Positions 41,798-51,109 of a stretch of 64,000 nucleotides of DNA are shown one piece after another; position 1 is the first letter of the stretch; each line of letters starts with the position of its first letter. The notes beneath the pieces were generated by a model, which had not been told where the DNA came from, did not search any database, and worked only from the letters and a program-made list of their open reading frames with translations. Source of the DNA: Drouetiella sp036703255 (GTDB lineage: Bacteria; Cyanobacteriota; Cyanobacteriia; Elainellales; Elainellaceae); assembly GCA_036703255.1 (NCBI GenBank), contig DATNPL010000047.1, positions 1 through 64,000 on the forward strand, written 5' to 3'. Position numbers and translations under genes: made by a program.

Positions 41798-42544
41798 TTA
41801 ATTTTTGAGCAGGCTGTCTTCCATCTCGTCTTCTAGGATTTCTGGCGGAGTATTTAGCAGGTGGGGAGGATGAAAGTGGGGTCGCACGATTAGACTCATG
41901 CCGACTGCCCAAGCCAGCGCCACCATCCACCCTGCCAGAATATCGCTAGGGTAGTGAACACCCAAATAGAGACGAGTCCAGCCGATCGCCACGACAAATA
42001 TACTTCCTAAGCTCAGCGTTCTCCAACGCCAGCTTGTTTTCCAAGACAGCACCACCAAGGCAGCAACCAGCACCATGCTAGACATGGCATGGCCGCTAGG
42101 AAAAGAAAACCCTTGGGTTTCAGGATAGGCCCATAGGCTAGGGCGATCGCGGTGTAGGAAAACTTTTGCGGTGTGATTGATCAATCCGCATCCCAAAACG
42201 GTCACTAAAAAATAGGTGAGCGATCGCCAGCGTCGATAGAGCAGGAGGGCGATTGAAATCAGCGCCGATGCGGGAAAAACGCCCCAGGCCGTTCCAAAGT
42301 GCGTGAACGTCGTTACAAAAACATCCAGCGTGGGATTGGCAAACTTGTGAACCTGCTCAAGGGTAGAAATATCCCATTGAAACCCGTCCTGGTGTCTCCA
42401 GATTTCGAACGCCAAGATCAGAAAAATCTGCAAGGGGATTAAGACTCCTAAGAGCAGCGTTAGCACCCAAGGCCAACGCTGGCTTAACCATTGCTTAAGA
42501 AACTGATGGAAAGAGGTGGGGCGAGCAAGCTTAAGATCGGACAT
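41798..42544 (-). CDS. PAP2-family membrane phosphatase
   Basis: Lipid or polyprenyl phosphatase of the PAP2 superfamily. 248 residues with about six membrane segments and the three motif blocks: KVFLHRDRPSLW (K-x6-R-P type), FSFPSGHAMSSM (PSGH) and TRLYLGVHYPSDILAG (R-x5-H-x3-D). Substrate may be phosphatidate or undecaprenyl pyrophosphate. Convergent with rpsU, 59 bases apart. The C-terminal 35 residues are polar and acidic. Confidence 0.9.
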   Translation of the reverse strand: MSDLKLARPTSFHQFLKQWLSQRWPWVLTLLLGVLIPLQIFLILAFEIWRHQDGFQWDISTLEQVHKFANPTLDVFVTTFTHFGTAWGVFPASALISIALLLYRRWRSLTYFLVTVLGCGLINHTAKVFLHRDRPSLWAYPETQGFSFPSGHAMSSMVLVAALVVLSWKTSWRWRTLSLGSIFVVAIGWTRLYLGVHYPSDILAGWMVALAWAVGMSLIVRPHFHPPHLLNTPPEILEDEMEDSLLKN

Positions 42545-43089
42545 GCGCGGGTGTAATAGCGACTATGAATCTTCTGACGAGTATTTCTAAAAAACAGTAT
42601 CCCCTCTTACGTTAGCTGCGGCTTTATAGCCGTGAACAGCAAGGTGAGGACAGGAGGTTTTCGGCAGGGTTCGACAGGGTACGGGATGGCAGACCATCCT
42701 CTTTTGCAGTTAGGCCATTCTAATCCCGCAATTAACCGTAATAAAGCCATTTTTCTGATCAGAACGGTCTAGAGGAGCGGCTAAAAGGCATCTTTTAACA
42801 TCAAGCTGGCTTGCTCCATCATCTAAAACCCCAAAAATATTTTGCGTCACTGTCGGCTGAAAATCATATCCTGTCAAGCCTGCCGCTCTAGGCAGGCGCA
42901 AAGTTGGTAAATACAAGGTTGCCTAATTATTGCTAAATCCGGCAACTCAATCAAGATACTGTACTTTTGCCATAATTTGCGCTATTCTTTGCTTCATACT
43001 CCGGCATATCAATCAAAATACAGCGGTTTTGCCAAGATTGGAGTCCGTTGGGTTATCAAAGCTTCAGCTTGTAGAGCAATAGGTTAATT
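42545..43089. promoter_or_regulatory. Upstream region of the sulfate operon with a 62-bp-spaced direct repeat
   Basis: Gene-free, apart from chance open frames. Two related segments start at 42939 (TCCGGCAACTCAATCAAGAT) and 43001 (TCCGGCATATCAATCAAAAT), each continuing with a TTTTGCCA word about 28 bases in. Their start-to-start spacing is 62 bases, near six helical turns. They end about 48 bases before the sbpA start and may be regulator sites for sulfur control. Confidence 0.55.
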
Positions 43090-44178
43090 ATGGGTAGGTT
43101 TAAATTTCGATCGCTCAGATTTCGATCGCTTCAAGGATTTCTGTCACTGTTTTTCATCGGCGTAGGGCTATGTGCGGCGTTGGCTGCTTGCAATGCCTCT
43201 CCCTCAGCGGACACTGCTGCTTCACCGGGTGGCACAACAGCCGCAGCTAAGGAAAATGCTAGCTTGACTTTGGTTTCTTATGCTGTAACCCAAGCGGCTT
43301 ATGAGCAAATTATTCCTAAGTTTGTGGCGAAATGGAAAGCTGAGCAAAATCAAGATGTGCAGTTTGATCAAAGCTATGGCGGCTCTGGATCTCAGACGCG
43401 AGCCGTGATTGATGGGCTAGAGGCAGATGTTGTTGCCCTGGCGCTGGCATTAGATACTCAAAAAATTGAACAGGCAGGGCTGATTCAACCCGGCTGGGAA
43501 CAGGAAGCGCCGAATGGGGCGATCGTCCACAAGTCTGTTGCGGCACTGGTTACACGCGATGGTAATCCCAAAGGGATCAAAGCTTGGTCAGACCTGACCA
43601 AAGGCGCACAGGTGATTACCGCCAATCCTAAAACTTCGGGCGGCGCTCGCTGGAACTTCTTGGCGCTGTGGGGTGCTGTTACTCAAACAGGCGGCAATGA
43701 TGCCAAAGCGCTCGACTTCACCACCCAAGTCTTTAAGAATGTCCCTGTTTTGCCTAAAGATGCGCGGGAGGCGACAGATGTCTTCTTTAAGCAGGGTCAA
43801 GGCGATGTCTTGATCAACTATGAAAATGAGGTGCTGCTGGCGAAGCAAAGGGGAGAAAACCTGCCCTTTGTCATTCCTACAGATGTAAATATATCGATTG
43901 ATAACCCCATCGCGATCGTCGATGCCAATGTTGACAAGCACGGCACACGGGCGATCGCCGAAGCGTTTGTGGAGTATCTGTTCACGCCTGAAGCGCAAGA
44001 AGAGTTCGCCAAAGTGGGTTTCCGTCCCATCGAGCCAACCGTTGGTGAGAAATATGCGAGCCAATATCCTAAAATCGATAAGCTCTTCACCGTTCAAGAT
44101 CTGGGCGGTTGGGATGAAGTGCAGAAGAAGTTCTTCGAAGATGGAGCCGTCTTTGATCAAATTCAGGCAAAGGCTTAA
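43090..44178 (+). CDS. sbpA: Sulfate ABC transporter substrate-binding protein
   Basis: Periplasmic sulfate/thiosulfate-binding lipoprotein, first gene of the operon. 362 residues. Signal segment FFIGVGLCAALAACNASPS gives a lipobox with Cys near 36. The family pattern is LTLVSYAVTQAAYEQIIPKF, QSYGGSGSQTRAVIDGLEADVVAL and NPKTSGGARWNFLALWGA, contacts of the bound oxyanion. The next gene starts 205 bases on after two hairpins (44237-44258 and 44308-44330), which may reduce readthrough so that the binding protein is made in excess. Confidence 0.94.
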   Translation: MGRFKFRSLRFRSLQGFLSLFFIGVGLCAALAACNASPSADTAASPGGTTAAAKENASLTLVSYAVTQAAYEQIIPKFVAKWKAEQNQDVQFDQSYGGSGSQTRAVIDGLEADVVALALALDTQKIEQAGLIQPGWEQEAPNGAIVHKSVAALVTRDGNPKGIKAWSDLTKGAQVITANPKTSGGARWNFLALWGAVTQTGGNDAKALDFTTQVFKNVPVLPKDAREATDVFFKQGQGDVLINYENEVLLAKQRGENLPFVIPTDVNISIDNPIAIVDANVDKHGTRAIAEAFVEYLFTPEAQEEFAKVGFRPIEPTVGEKYASQYPKIDKLFTVQDLGGWDEVQKKFFEDGAVFDQIQAKA

Positions 44179-44383
44179 AAGGCTTAATTGAGGATTGCTT
44201 TGGGCGAACAGCCTTTGAGGGCATCAATCTCAACGGTTAGAGGCGCACATGCCTCTAAAAATAGATCATAATCAGGCGCAAGGCGTGTCCGCATGCGACC
44301 AAAATTGGGGGAGCGAATCGCGCGCTCCCCTGACTCACCTCGATAGACTTCTCAGTTTCACCAGACGCTAAGTTTCATCGCTT

Positions 44384-45220
44384 ATGACCACCGCATCTGT
44401 TCCTTCCAGTTCTTCTAAGCGATCGCGCTTTTCTATCCCTTGGCTCGTGACGGGCACGTATCTCTCTCTGATGCTGCTCCTGCCCATCACAGCGCTCATT
44501 CTCAAATCTCTGACCTTGGGGCCTGCCGAAATTTGGCGGATTGCCACCAGTCCGGTAGCGCTTTCGGCTTACAACGTCACCTTCTTTACGGCCTTGGGCG
44601 CTGGGGCAATTAACGGACTGGCAGGATTGATTATTGCCTGGGTGCTAGTACGCTACGACTTTCCCCTCAAGCGGTTTGTCGATGCGCTGCTAGATTTACC
44701 TTTTGCGCTGCCAACCGCAGTGGCAGGTTTAACCCTGGCAACGGTCTATAGCGAAAAAGGCTGGATTGGGTCGCTGTTTGCCCCTTTAGGCATCAAAATT
44801 GCCTTCACCCGCTGGGGCGTATTTTTAGCCATGCTGTTTATTTCGCTGCCCTTTGTGGTGCGCACCGTGCAGCCTGTGCTGTTGGAGTCAGAGCGAGAAA
44901 TTGAAGAAGCCTCATGGTCACTGGGCGCTTCCCAATGGCAGACGTTTTGGCGGGTGGTCTTGCCGCCGATTATGCCTGCGGTGCTAACGGGTGTGGCGCT
45001 GGGGTTTGCCCGTGCGGTGGGCGAGTATGGCTCTGTCGTCATTGTCGCCTCTAACGTGCCCTTTAAAGATCTGATTGCACCCGTGCTGATCTTTCAGCGA
45101 CTCGAGCAATATGACTACGCGGGTGCGACCGTCATTGGTACGGTCATGCTCCTAATTTCGCTCTTGATGCTGCTCGCTATTAACCTTCTGCAAGCCTGGG
45201 GACGACGCTATGGCAACTAA
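44384..45220 (+). CDS. cysT: Sulfate ABC transporter permease CysT
   Basis: Membrane permease, 278 residues, six helices. The MetI-type EAA loop is EREIEEASWSLGASQWQTFWRVVLPPIMPA, and FARAVGEYGSVVIVASN is typical of CysT (CysU). It overlaps cysW by 11 bases, so the two are translationally coupled. Confidence 0.94.
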   Translation: MTTASVPSSSSKRSRFSIPWLVTGTYLSLMLLLPITALILKSLTLGPAEIWRIATSPVALSAYNVTFFTALGAGAINGLAGLIIAWVLVRYDFPLKRFVDALLDLPFALPTAVAGLTLATVYSEKGWIGSLFAPLGIKIAFTRWGVFLAMLFISLPFVVRTVQPVLLESEREIEEASWSLGASQWQTFWRVVLPPIMPAVLTGVALGFARAVGEYGSVVIVASNVPFKDLIAPVLIFQRLEQYDYAGATVIGTVMLLISLLMLLAINLLQAWGRRYGN

Positions 45221-46106
45221 TCTTTCTACCTCCGTCAAGCCTGATTCGTTTCAGCAACTGCCTTCGAGTCCGCCGCAGGCGATCGGGCTAGAGCGATTCG
45301 TCAAACCCGCTCTCATTGGGTTCACGATTTTATATCTGGGTCTGGTTCTGTTTATTCCGGCTTTGAATGTCTTCGTTCAGGCGTTTAGTGGCGGTATTGC
45401 CGGATTTTTAGAGACTTTTTCTAATCGCTTTTTTCTCAATGCTGTCGCCCTTACGGTGCTGATGGCGGTAGTTGCCATCCCGCTCAACACGGTTTTTGGC
45501 CTCTGTGCCGCCTGGGCGATCGCTCGCAATAAGCGGTTTCCAGGTCGGGCGCTGTTGATTAGCATCATTGACCTGCCGTTTTCTGTCTCGCCTGTGGTGG
45601 CAGGCTTGATGCTGATCTTGCTGTACGGACGCAACGGCTGGCTTGGCCCGATTCTAGAGGCCAACAGCTGGAAAGTTATCTTTGCCGTACCGGGCATGGT
45701 GTTGGCAACTTCATTTGTCTCGATGCCATTTGTAGCGCGGGAAGTGCTGCCCGTTCTGGAGGAAATTGGCACCGATCAAGAAGAGGCTGCCAAAACCTTG
45801 GGGGCTTCGGAATGGCAAACTTTCTGGCGCGTGACGCTGCCTTCCATTCGCTGGGGCTTGCTGTATGGCGTGATCTTGACCAATGCGCGGGCAATGGGAG
45901 AGTTTGGAGCCGTGGTGGTTGTATCGGGCAACATTACCGGAAAGACTCAGACCCTGCCGCTGTTTGTCGAAGAAGCCTATAAGCAATACCACACGCAGCA
46001 AGCTTATGCCGCAGCCGTACTGTTGGCTTGTTTGGGCATCGTAACGATGGTGGCTAAAATCATCCTGGAACGCAAGACTGATAAGGGCGTGCGCCGAGGC
46101 CATTAG
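45210..46106 (+). CDS. cysW: Sulfate ABC transporter permease CysW
   Basis: Second permease, 298 residues, six helices. EAA loop EIGTDQEEAAKTLGASEWQTFWRVTLP and NARAMGEFGAVVVVSGNITGKTQTLPL are characteristic of CysW. The ATPase CysA, normally following, is absent; chromate transporter chrA comes next, 148 bases on. Confidence 0.94.
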   Translation: MATNLSTSVKPDSFQQLPSSPPQAIGLERFVKPALIGFTILYLGLVLFIPALNVFVQAFSGGIAGFLETFSNRFFLNAVALTVLMAVVAIPLNTVFGLCAAWAIARNKRFPGRALLISIIDLPFSVSPVVAGLMLILLYGRNGWLGPILEANSWKVIFAVPGMVLATSFVSMPFVAREVLPVLEEIGTDQEEAAKTLGASEWQTFWRVTLPSIRWGLLYGVILTNARAMGEFGAVVVVSGNITGKTQTLPLFVEEAYKQYHTQQAYAAAVLLACLGIVTMVAKIILERKTDKGVRRGH

Positions 46107-46254
46107 CCTTCGGGTTGTTTTTGGCAGGAGGATGCCGAATGTTGCAAGAGGCAAGACTCCTTTCAAAAAGTACGCTATTCACAAAGTAAGCTACAGAACT
46201 CGCAGATGACCTGCAAGCCCGATATTCTATTTGCGTAGCGTCCGACATCGCCCT

Positions 46255-47442
46255 ATGCAGACCGATAATCCAGCGCTCCGCTATGAAGAGCTGACCCCTG
46301 ACCAACAGAAACAACGGCTTCAGGAGCTAGCGATCGTCTTCCTCAAGCTCGGGACGATCGCATTCGGAGGCCCAGCCGCTCATGTAGCCATGATGAATGA
46401 TGAGGTGGTGCAGCGTCGCCAGTGGCTGAGTCGAGAGCGGCTGCTGGATTTGCTGGGCGTAAGCAACCTGATTCCCGGCCCTAATTCAACGGAGTTAGCT
46501 ATCCATATTGGCTATGAAAGAGCCGGGTTGAAGGGGCTAATGGTTGCCGGAACCTGCTTCATCTTGCCCGCCATGCTGATTGTTTGGGGGCTGGCTGCAA
46601 TGTATGTTCGCTACCAAACTCTGCCTCAGTTGGGGTGGCTGCTCTATGGCATCAAGCCTGCCATCATCGCGATCGTGCTTCAGGCGATGTGGAAGCTGGG
46701 GAAAACAGCCATCCAAGACATTCCTTCGGCCATTGCAGGCATAGCCGTGATGGCTGCTTTTTTCGGGGGAGTCAATGAGGTGTTGCTCCTGTTTTTGGCT
46801 GGGTTAGGCGTGATGCTGTGCAAAACCCTCAGTCGAAATAGCGGCAGCAGTGCCTTGCTGATGATAATTCCCAACTTTTTGGCTCAGATGAGCTATACCC
46901 CTGCGGCAGTTGAGAAACCAGGCGGGTTCCAGGTCTTTGTCCTGTTCCTCAAAATTGGTTCTGTTCTATACGGCAGCGGCTATGTCCTGCTGGCCTTCTT
47001 GCAGCAAGATTTTGTAGAGCGGACGCATTGGCTCACCTCACAGCAGCTTTTGGATGCCGTCGCCATTGGGCAGCTTACACCCGGCCCCATCTTTACGACA
47101 GCGACGTTTATTGGGTATTTGTTAGCAGGCAATGGCGGGGCGATCGCCGGAACAGTCGGCATTTTTTTGCCAGCCTTTATTCTGGTGGCGCTTATTAATC
47201 CTTGGGTGCCCAAGCTGCGGTCTTCTCCAGGGGTGAGCGGTTTTTTGGATGGGGTGAATGCAGCTTCATTAGGACTTATGGCCGTGGTGACCTATACGCT
47301 GAGCCGCACGGCGCTAGTAGACTGGACAACCTTAGTCTTGGCGATTGTGTGTGCCGGGGCTGTCTTCCGCTTTAAGGTCAACTCAATGTGGCTAGTGCTG
47401 GCCGGGGGACTGGTGGGGGTTTTGGCTAAAGCATGGGGGTGA
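46255..47442 (+). CDS. chrA: Chromate efflux transporter ChrA, two-domain form
   Basis: Chromate exporter of the CHR family. 395 residues in two homologous halves: the first has LKLGTIAFGGPAAHVAMM and LGVSNLIPGPNSTELAIHIGY; the second FLKIGSVLYGSGYVLLAFLQQDFV and AIGQLTPGPIFTTATFIGYLLAG. FGGP and PGP motifs are hallmarks. I start at ATG 46255; a TTG at 46231 is less likely. Chromate enters cells through sulfate permeases, so placement after sbpA-cysT-cysW makes biological sense. A hairpin (47471-47501) follows. Confidence 0.93.
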   Translation: MQTDNPALRYEELTPDQQKQRLQELAIVFLKLGTIAFGGPAAHVAMMNDEVVQRRQWLSRERLLDLLGVSNLIPGPNSTELAIHIGYERAGLKGLMVAGTCFILPAMLIVWGLAAMYVRYQTLPQLGWLLYGIKPAIIAIVLQAMWKLGKTAIQDIPSAIAGIAVMAAFFGGVNEVLLLFLAGLGVMLCKTLSRNSGSSALLMIIPNFLAQMSYTPAAVEKPGGFQVFVLFLKIGSVLYGSGYVLLAFLQQDFVERTHWLTSQQLLDAVAIGQLTPGPIFTTATFIGYLLAGNGGAIAGTVGIFLPAFILVALINPWVPKLRSSPGVSGFLDGVNAASLGLMAVVTYTLSRTALVDWTTLVLAIVCAGAVFRFKVNSMWLVLAGGLVGVLAKAWG

Positions 47443-47470
47443 AATGGCGATCGCAACTGGGCTTTGTTGG

Positions 47471-47501
47471 GGGATTTCGCACCCTACGGGCGCGAAATCC
47501 C
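47471..47501. terminator. Hairpin after chrA
   Basis: GGGATTTCGC and GCGAAATCCC pair across an 11-base loop, 28 bases after the stop. It may end the sulfate operon transcript; no T-run follows. Confidence 0.5.
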
Positions 47502-47512
47502 TGATATGAAAT

Positions 47513-47558
47513 CCATAATGAGAATTGCTAGGAATCAGCCCAGCAATTCTCATTATGG
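47513..47558. repeat. Perfect palindrome made of two inverted IS ends
   Basis: CCATAATGAGAATTGCT (47513-47529) and AGCAATTCTCATTATGG (47542-47558) are perfect complements separated by 12 bases. The right arm is the left terminal repeat of the IS. See the findings. Confidence 0.85.
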
Positions 47559-48957
47559 AATTTCAACTAGTATTGTGGGATGTGTAGCTCTAGCCCGTCA
47601 AGCATAAAGGTAAGCAGATGATCCCAACTGTCAAAATAGAGATAACGGGTTAACGCCCGCAAGTCATCGAAGAAGGTTTTGCGAGTGGGCAAGTGGGAAC
47701 GCAGGAGTTTGTACTTCTCATCAAGCAACTCTAGCAACGTGTGGAACAGCAGCGACAGGATGTTGAGTGTGGACAGAAACGAAGCCAGATGCTGCTTGCC
47801 GTGCCCAAAATTGTGTTCCAGGTTGTAGCCCTTGGTCTTGAGGGTGTTATTGTTCTCGTTTTCTACCTTCCATCGACTGCGACCTGCTAAAACGATTTGT
47901 GCCACCGTGTCATCGCTAATGGGGTAATTGGTGGTAAACGAGTTTTTATAGACGACTTTCCCGTCTGGGCGGCTCACCGTCACCTCACACCAATTCACCC
48001 GCAGAGCATCATCTCCATCTTTAAGTGGGACTCCGTTGAGATAGCGGTAGGTATAGGTTTCTGCAACCTTGCCCGTCCACCGTTTCGTCGTTAGCGTCGG
48101 TAAGTCGATGCCCTCAAGGTGTTCATAAAGGGTAGTGTGAGACTCCGGGCGGCAGACCAGAATGAAGTTGAACTGCTGCGCTAAAAGCTGTTGGCATAAG
48201 GGCTGGTGACAGTAGAGGTCATCGCCCAACACCGTTACATTTAAGGCACTGTAGCGTTGTCCATACTGCAAAAGCCACCGTTTGGCTGCTGCATTCTCAC
48301 AGTCTTGCTTGTCATGTCCATCTTGGGGCACGACAAACTCAGGCACCAAGGGTATCACCTGAGTCTGCCCCGGAGCGACAATTACTGGGGTGAGCACACG
48401 ATGGAAGTATTGCGTCTCCCCCGATTTCACGGTACGGGTTGAACAGTGAGGGCAGTGGATTTGGCTCGAACAGAAGTAGTCGGTGCCATCCATCGCTATC
48501 AGCAGCGTGCCCGCAAATGAGCGAAAGCCCTTCAACTGGTCTTGTTGTTCCAACACTTGCAAGATTTCCTCGAAGATGGGAAAAATCTGCTGTGGTTTCA
48601 CCGGGTCAAGCAAATCCCGAATGTGGTTGTCACTTGGGATCTTGTGAACCCCAAACAGGCTTTGGGCATTGCTTTTCCCTTTGCTGCCTTCCATCATGCG
48701 CTGGTACGCCAGAAATGACGGGGTCTGGGTGAAGAACACGCTAAACGCGCTTAAAGCTGCATCTTCCATCCCGTAGCGGGTATTTTTGCCAGTGCGCTTG
48801 TCTGGTAGCGCTGAGAGCACTTGGCGAAAAGAACCCACAATTGTGTCAAACAATCCCCGCACTCTCAACGATTCTGGCTCTCTTCGATCTCTCAGATGTC
48901 CTTACAATACCGACATTTCCAAGGCTTGAACAGCTTTTCACCAAAATGAGAATTGCT
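47542..48957 (-). mobile_element. Complete insertion sequence with 17-bp terminal repeats
   Basis: The element is about 1416 bp. Left end AGCAATTCTCATTATGG (47542-47558) and right end, read inward from 48957, AGCAATTCTCATTTTGG differ at one of 17 positions. One transposase gene fills the element. No clear target duplication is seen at the two flanks. It sits between chrA and glgX and disrupts no gene. I assign it to the ISNCY-type group by recollection; the exact family should be checked. Confidence 0.85.
47567..48868 (-). CDS. DDE transposase, probably ISNCY-type
   Basis: A 433-residue DDE transposase that seems intact. Acidic residues likely to form the triad: Asp in LLIAMDGTDYFCSSQ, Asp in NVTVLGDDLYCHQP, and Glu in SRWKVENENNNTLKTKGY. 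A CPHC-type zinc knuckle (HCPHCSTRTVKSGE) follows the first. The gene starts at TTG 48868 or GTG 48862, with no ATG near, and no frameshift is needed. The end LDGLELHIPQY lies 25 bases inside the left element end. The intact frame suggests recent movement. Confidence 0.85.
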   Translation of the reverse strand: MRVRGLFDTIVGSFRQVLSALPDKRTGKNTRYGMEDAALSAFSVFFTQTPSFLAYQRMMEGSKGKSNAQSLFGVHKIPSDNHIRDLLDPVKPQQIFPIFEEILQVLEQQDQLKGFRSFAGTLLIAMDGTDYFCSSQIHCPHCSTRTVKSGETQYFHRVLTPVIVAPGQTQVIPLVPEFVVPQDGHDKQDCENAAAKRWLLQYGQRYSALNVTVLGDDLYCHQPLCQQLLAQQFNFILVCRPESHTTLYEHLEGIDLPTLTTKRWTGKVAETYTYRYLNGVPLKDGDDALRVNWCEVTVSRPDGKVVYKNSFTTNYPISDDTVAQIVLAGRSRWKVENENNNTLKTKGYNLEHNFGHGKQHLASFLSTLNILSLLFHTLLELLDEKYKLLRSHLPTRKTFFDDLRALTRYLYFDSWDHLLTFMLDGLELHIPQY

Positions 48958-48997
48958 GCTTCTTTATAGCGCGCTTCATAGTTGCTCAGCGGGGCTG

Positions 48998-51109
48998 CTA
49001 CCGACCCACCAAAATCACCATGGCGCGATCGCCCACCCAAATGCTGGATTGATCGGGCAAGACAGGTTCGCTGCCGGGTTCCCAGATATCTTCGGGGGGA
49101 AGCCTATACGTATCGGCAAAGAGATACCACTTCTGACCCAAGGGCAGCTCGGGCAGGGCAAAATCATAGGCTTGCCAATGGGTATTCATGGCCACATAGA
49201 TAAAGTCATCTTCAGCAGTTCCGCCCTTGGCATGTTTGCCAGACAACATAAAGGCCAGAGTGCTGCAATAGTCAGACCAATCTGCATTCCAGGCTTGGGT
49301 ACCATGCCAGCTAATGTCGGCGTAGCCGCTGCCCATATAGTCTTGATTGCGGAAGTATTCCCGGTTGCGCAGGATGGGGTGGGCGTTGCGAAAGGCAATA
49401 CAAAGCTGCACATAGCGGAAGAAATCGGCGTGGGTGTCGAGCAGCGTCCAATCAAGCCAGTTGATTTCTGAGTCATGGCAATAGGTATTGTTGTTGCCCC
49501 GCTGACTCCGCGCCATCTCATCGCCCATCAGCAGCATGGGAATCCCTTGGCTGACCATCAGAATGCCGATCGCATTGCGCATTTGTCGCCAGCGCAGCGC
49601 CATCACTTCTGGGTCGTCTGTTTCTCCCTCTACGCCACAGTTCCAGCTCTCGTTATCGTTGCCACCATCCTGGTTATCTTCGCCGTTGTCTTCATTGTGC
49701 TTTTCGTTGTAAGACACCAGATCCATCAGCGTAAAGCCATCATGCGCTGTGATGAAGTTGACCGAACTATCGACCGTGCGGTTGCCTTTGGCGTAGAGAT
49801 CGGGAGAGCCTTGGAGCCGCTGAGCCAAATCTGTGACTAAGCCTTCGCCTTTGAGAAATTTGCGGATGGTGTCTCGATATTTGCCGTTCCATTCGCCCCA
49901 GCGATCGTAATCAGGGAACGAACCTACCTGATATAAACCGCCCGCATCCCAGGCTTCGGCAATCAGCTTACACTTCGCCAAGATGGGATCAAACGCCAGC
50001 GTTTCGATTAGGGGTGGATTGGCCATCGGGACACCCTTTGGATCGCGTCCCAGGATCGACGCGAGATCAAACCGGAACCCATCAATGTGATATTCCGCAG
50101 CCCAGTAACGCAGGCAGTCCAGCACAAACACCCGCACCACTGGATGATTGCAGTTGAGCGTGTTGCCGCAACCGCTGAAGTTGTAGTAATAGCCTTCTGG
50201 GGTGAGCATGTAGTAGGTTTTGTTGTCCAACCCCCGGAAAGAAATGGTTGGCCCAAACTCATTGCCTTCAGCCGTATGGTTAAACACCACATCGAGAATG
50301 ACTTCGATGCCGTTTTTGTGGAGTTCTTTGACCAGCGTTTTCAGCTCATTTTGCTGTTTGCCATCTTTGCCAGAAGCCGCGTAACCTGCCTTGGGCGCAT
50401 AAAAGCCGATCGTGTTGTAGCCCCAGTAGTTAAACAGCCGTTCGCCCGTTAGGGGGTTGCTGCGAGGATTGTCCATCTCATCAAATTCAAAGATGGGCAT
50501 GAGTTCAACACAGTTGATGCCTAAAGACTTGAGGTAAGGAATTTTTTCCTGCAAGCCCGCAAAAGTGCCCTGGTGTTCTGGCTTGACGCCTGACGAAGGG
50601 TGTCGGGTAAAGCCGCGCACATGCATTTCATAAATGATCAGGTCTTCTTCGGGAATTTCTAGAGGGCGATCGCCATCCCAAACAAAGTCGCTGTCTCGAA
50701 TCTGCGCCCGGTAAGGATAAATCTCGCTATCTGGCAAGGGTGTGCCCCAAACCTTACGTCCGCCAATGCTCTTGGCATAGGGATCGAGCAAAATGTTGCT
50801 GGGATCAAATCGATGTCCGGCTTTAATATCGCGAGGCCCATCGACCCGATAGCCATATTCCAAGTCTTCAGGATCAAGATCTTGAACAATCATGCTGACG
50901 ACGTTCCCCAAGCGAAACTCTTGGAGAAAGGGAATCTCAGCAAAGGATTCCAGCGCTCCCTTTTTGAACAGGACTAAGGTTGCCGTGGTGGCATGGTTGG
51001 AAAAAATAGAAAAGTTGACGCCTCCCAGAACGATCGTGGCACCAAACGGAAATGGCATGCCGCGACGGAGCTGAAAGCCGCCATAGACGTAAGAGTGGCG
51101 AAGACTCAT
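48998..51109 (-). CDS. glgX: Glycogen debranching enzyme GlgX (isoamylase type)
   Basis: Cleaves alpha-1,6 branches of glycogen during breakdown. 703 residues: CBM48 at the start (GMPFPFGATIVLGGVNFSIFSNHAT), then a GH13 barrel with VILDVVFNHTAEGN, catalytic Asp in DGFRFDLASILGRD, Glu in LIAEAWDAGGLYQVGSFP, and ITAHDGFTLMDLVSYNEKHN. I start at ATG 51109 (MSLRHSYVYGG); the frame is open to 51232, but only with a TTG start and non-family sequence. The IS right end is 41 bases past the stop. Confidence 0.93.
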   Translation of the reverse strand: MSLRHSYVYGGFQLRRGMPFPFGATIVLGGVNFSIFSNHATTATLVLFKKGALESFAEIPFLQEFRLGNVVSMIVQDLDPEDLEYGYRVDGPRDIKAGHRFDPSNILLDPYAKSIGGRKVWGTPLPDSEIYPYRAQIRDSDFVWDGDRPLEIPEEDLIIYEMHVRGFTRHPSSGVKPEHQGTFAGLQEKIPYLKSLGINCVELMPIFEFDEMDNPRSNPLTGERLFNYWGYNTIGFYAPKAGYAASGKDGKQQNELKTLVKELHKNGIEVILDVVFNHTAEGNEFGPTISFRGLDNKTYYMLTPEGYYYNFSGCGNTLNCNHPVVRVFVLDCLRYWAAEYHIDGFRFDLASILGRDPKGVPMANPPLIETLAFDPILAKCKLIAEAWDAGGLYQVGSFPDYDRWGEWNGKYRDTIRKFLKGEGLVTDLAQRLQGSPDLYAKGNRTVDSSVNFITAHDGFTLMDLVSYNEKHNEDNGEDNQDGGNDNESWNCGVEGETDDPEVMALRWRQMRNAIGILMVSQGIPMLLMGDEMARSQRGNNNTYCHDSEINWLDWTLLDTHADFFRYVQLCIAFRNAHPILRNREYFRNQDYMGSGYADISWHGTQAWNADWSDYCSTLAFMLSGKHAKGGTAEDDFIYVAMNTHWQAYDFALPELPLGQKWYLFADTYRLPPEDIWEPGSEPVLPDQSSIWVGDRAMVILVGR

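Noticed and set aside
42710..42916. 68-codon minus-strand frame before the sulfate operon
   Set aside because: No family resemblance and no neighbours on that strand to support it.
43588..44160. 190-codon antisense frame inside sbpA
   Set aside because: Shadow of a well-supported gene; no ribosome site or family pattern.
47542..48957. Target-site duplication at the IS ends
   Set aside because: Flanking bases (…CAGCCC on the left, GCTTCT… on the right) show no convincing direct repeat.
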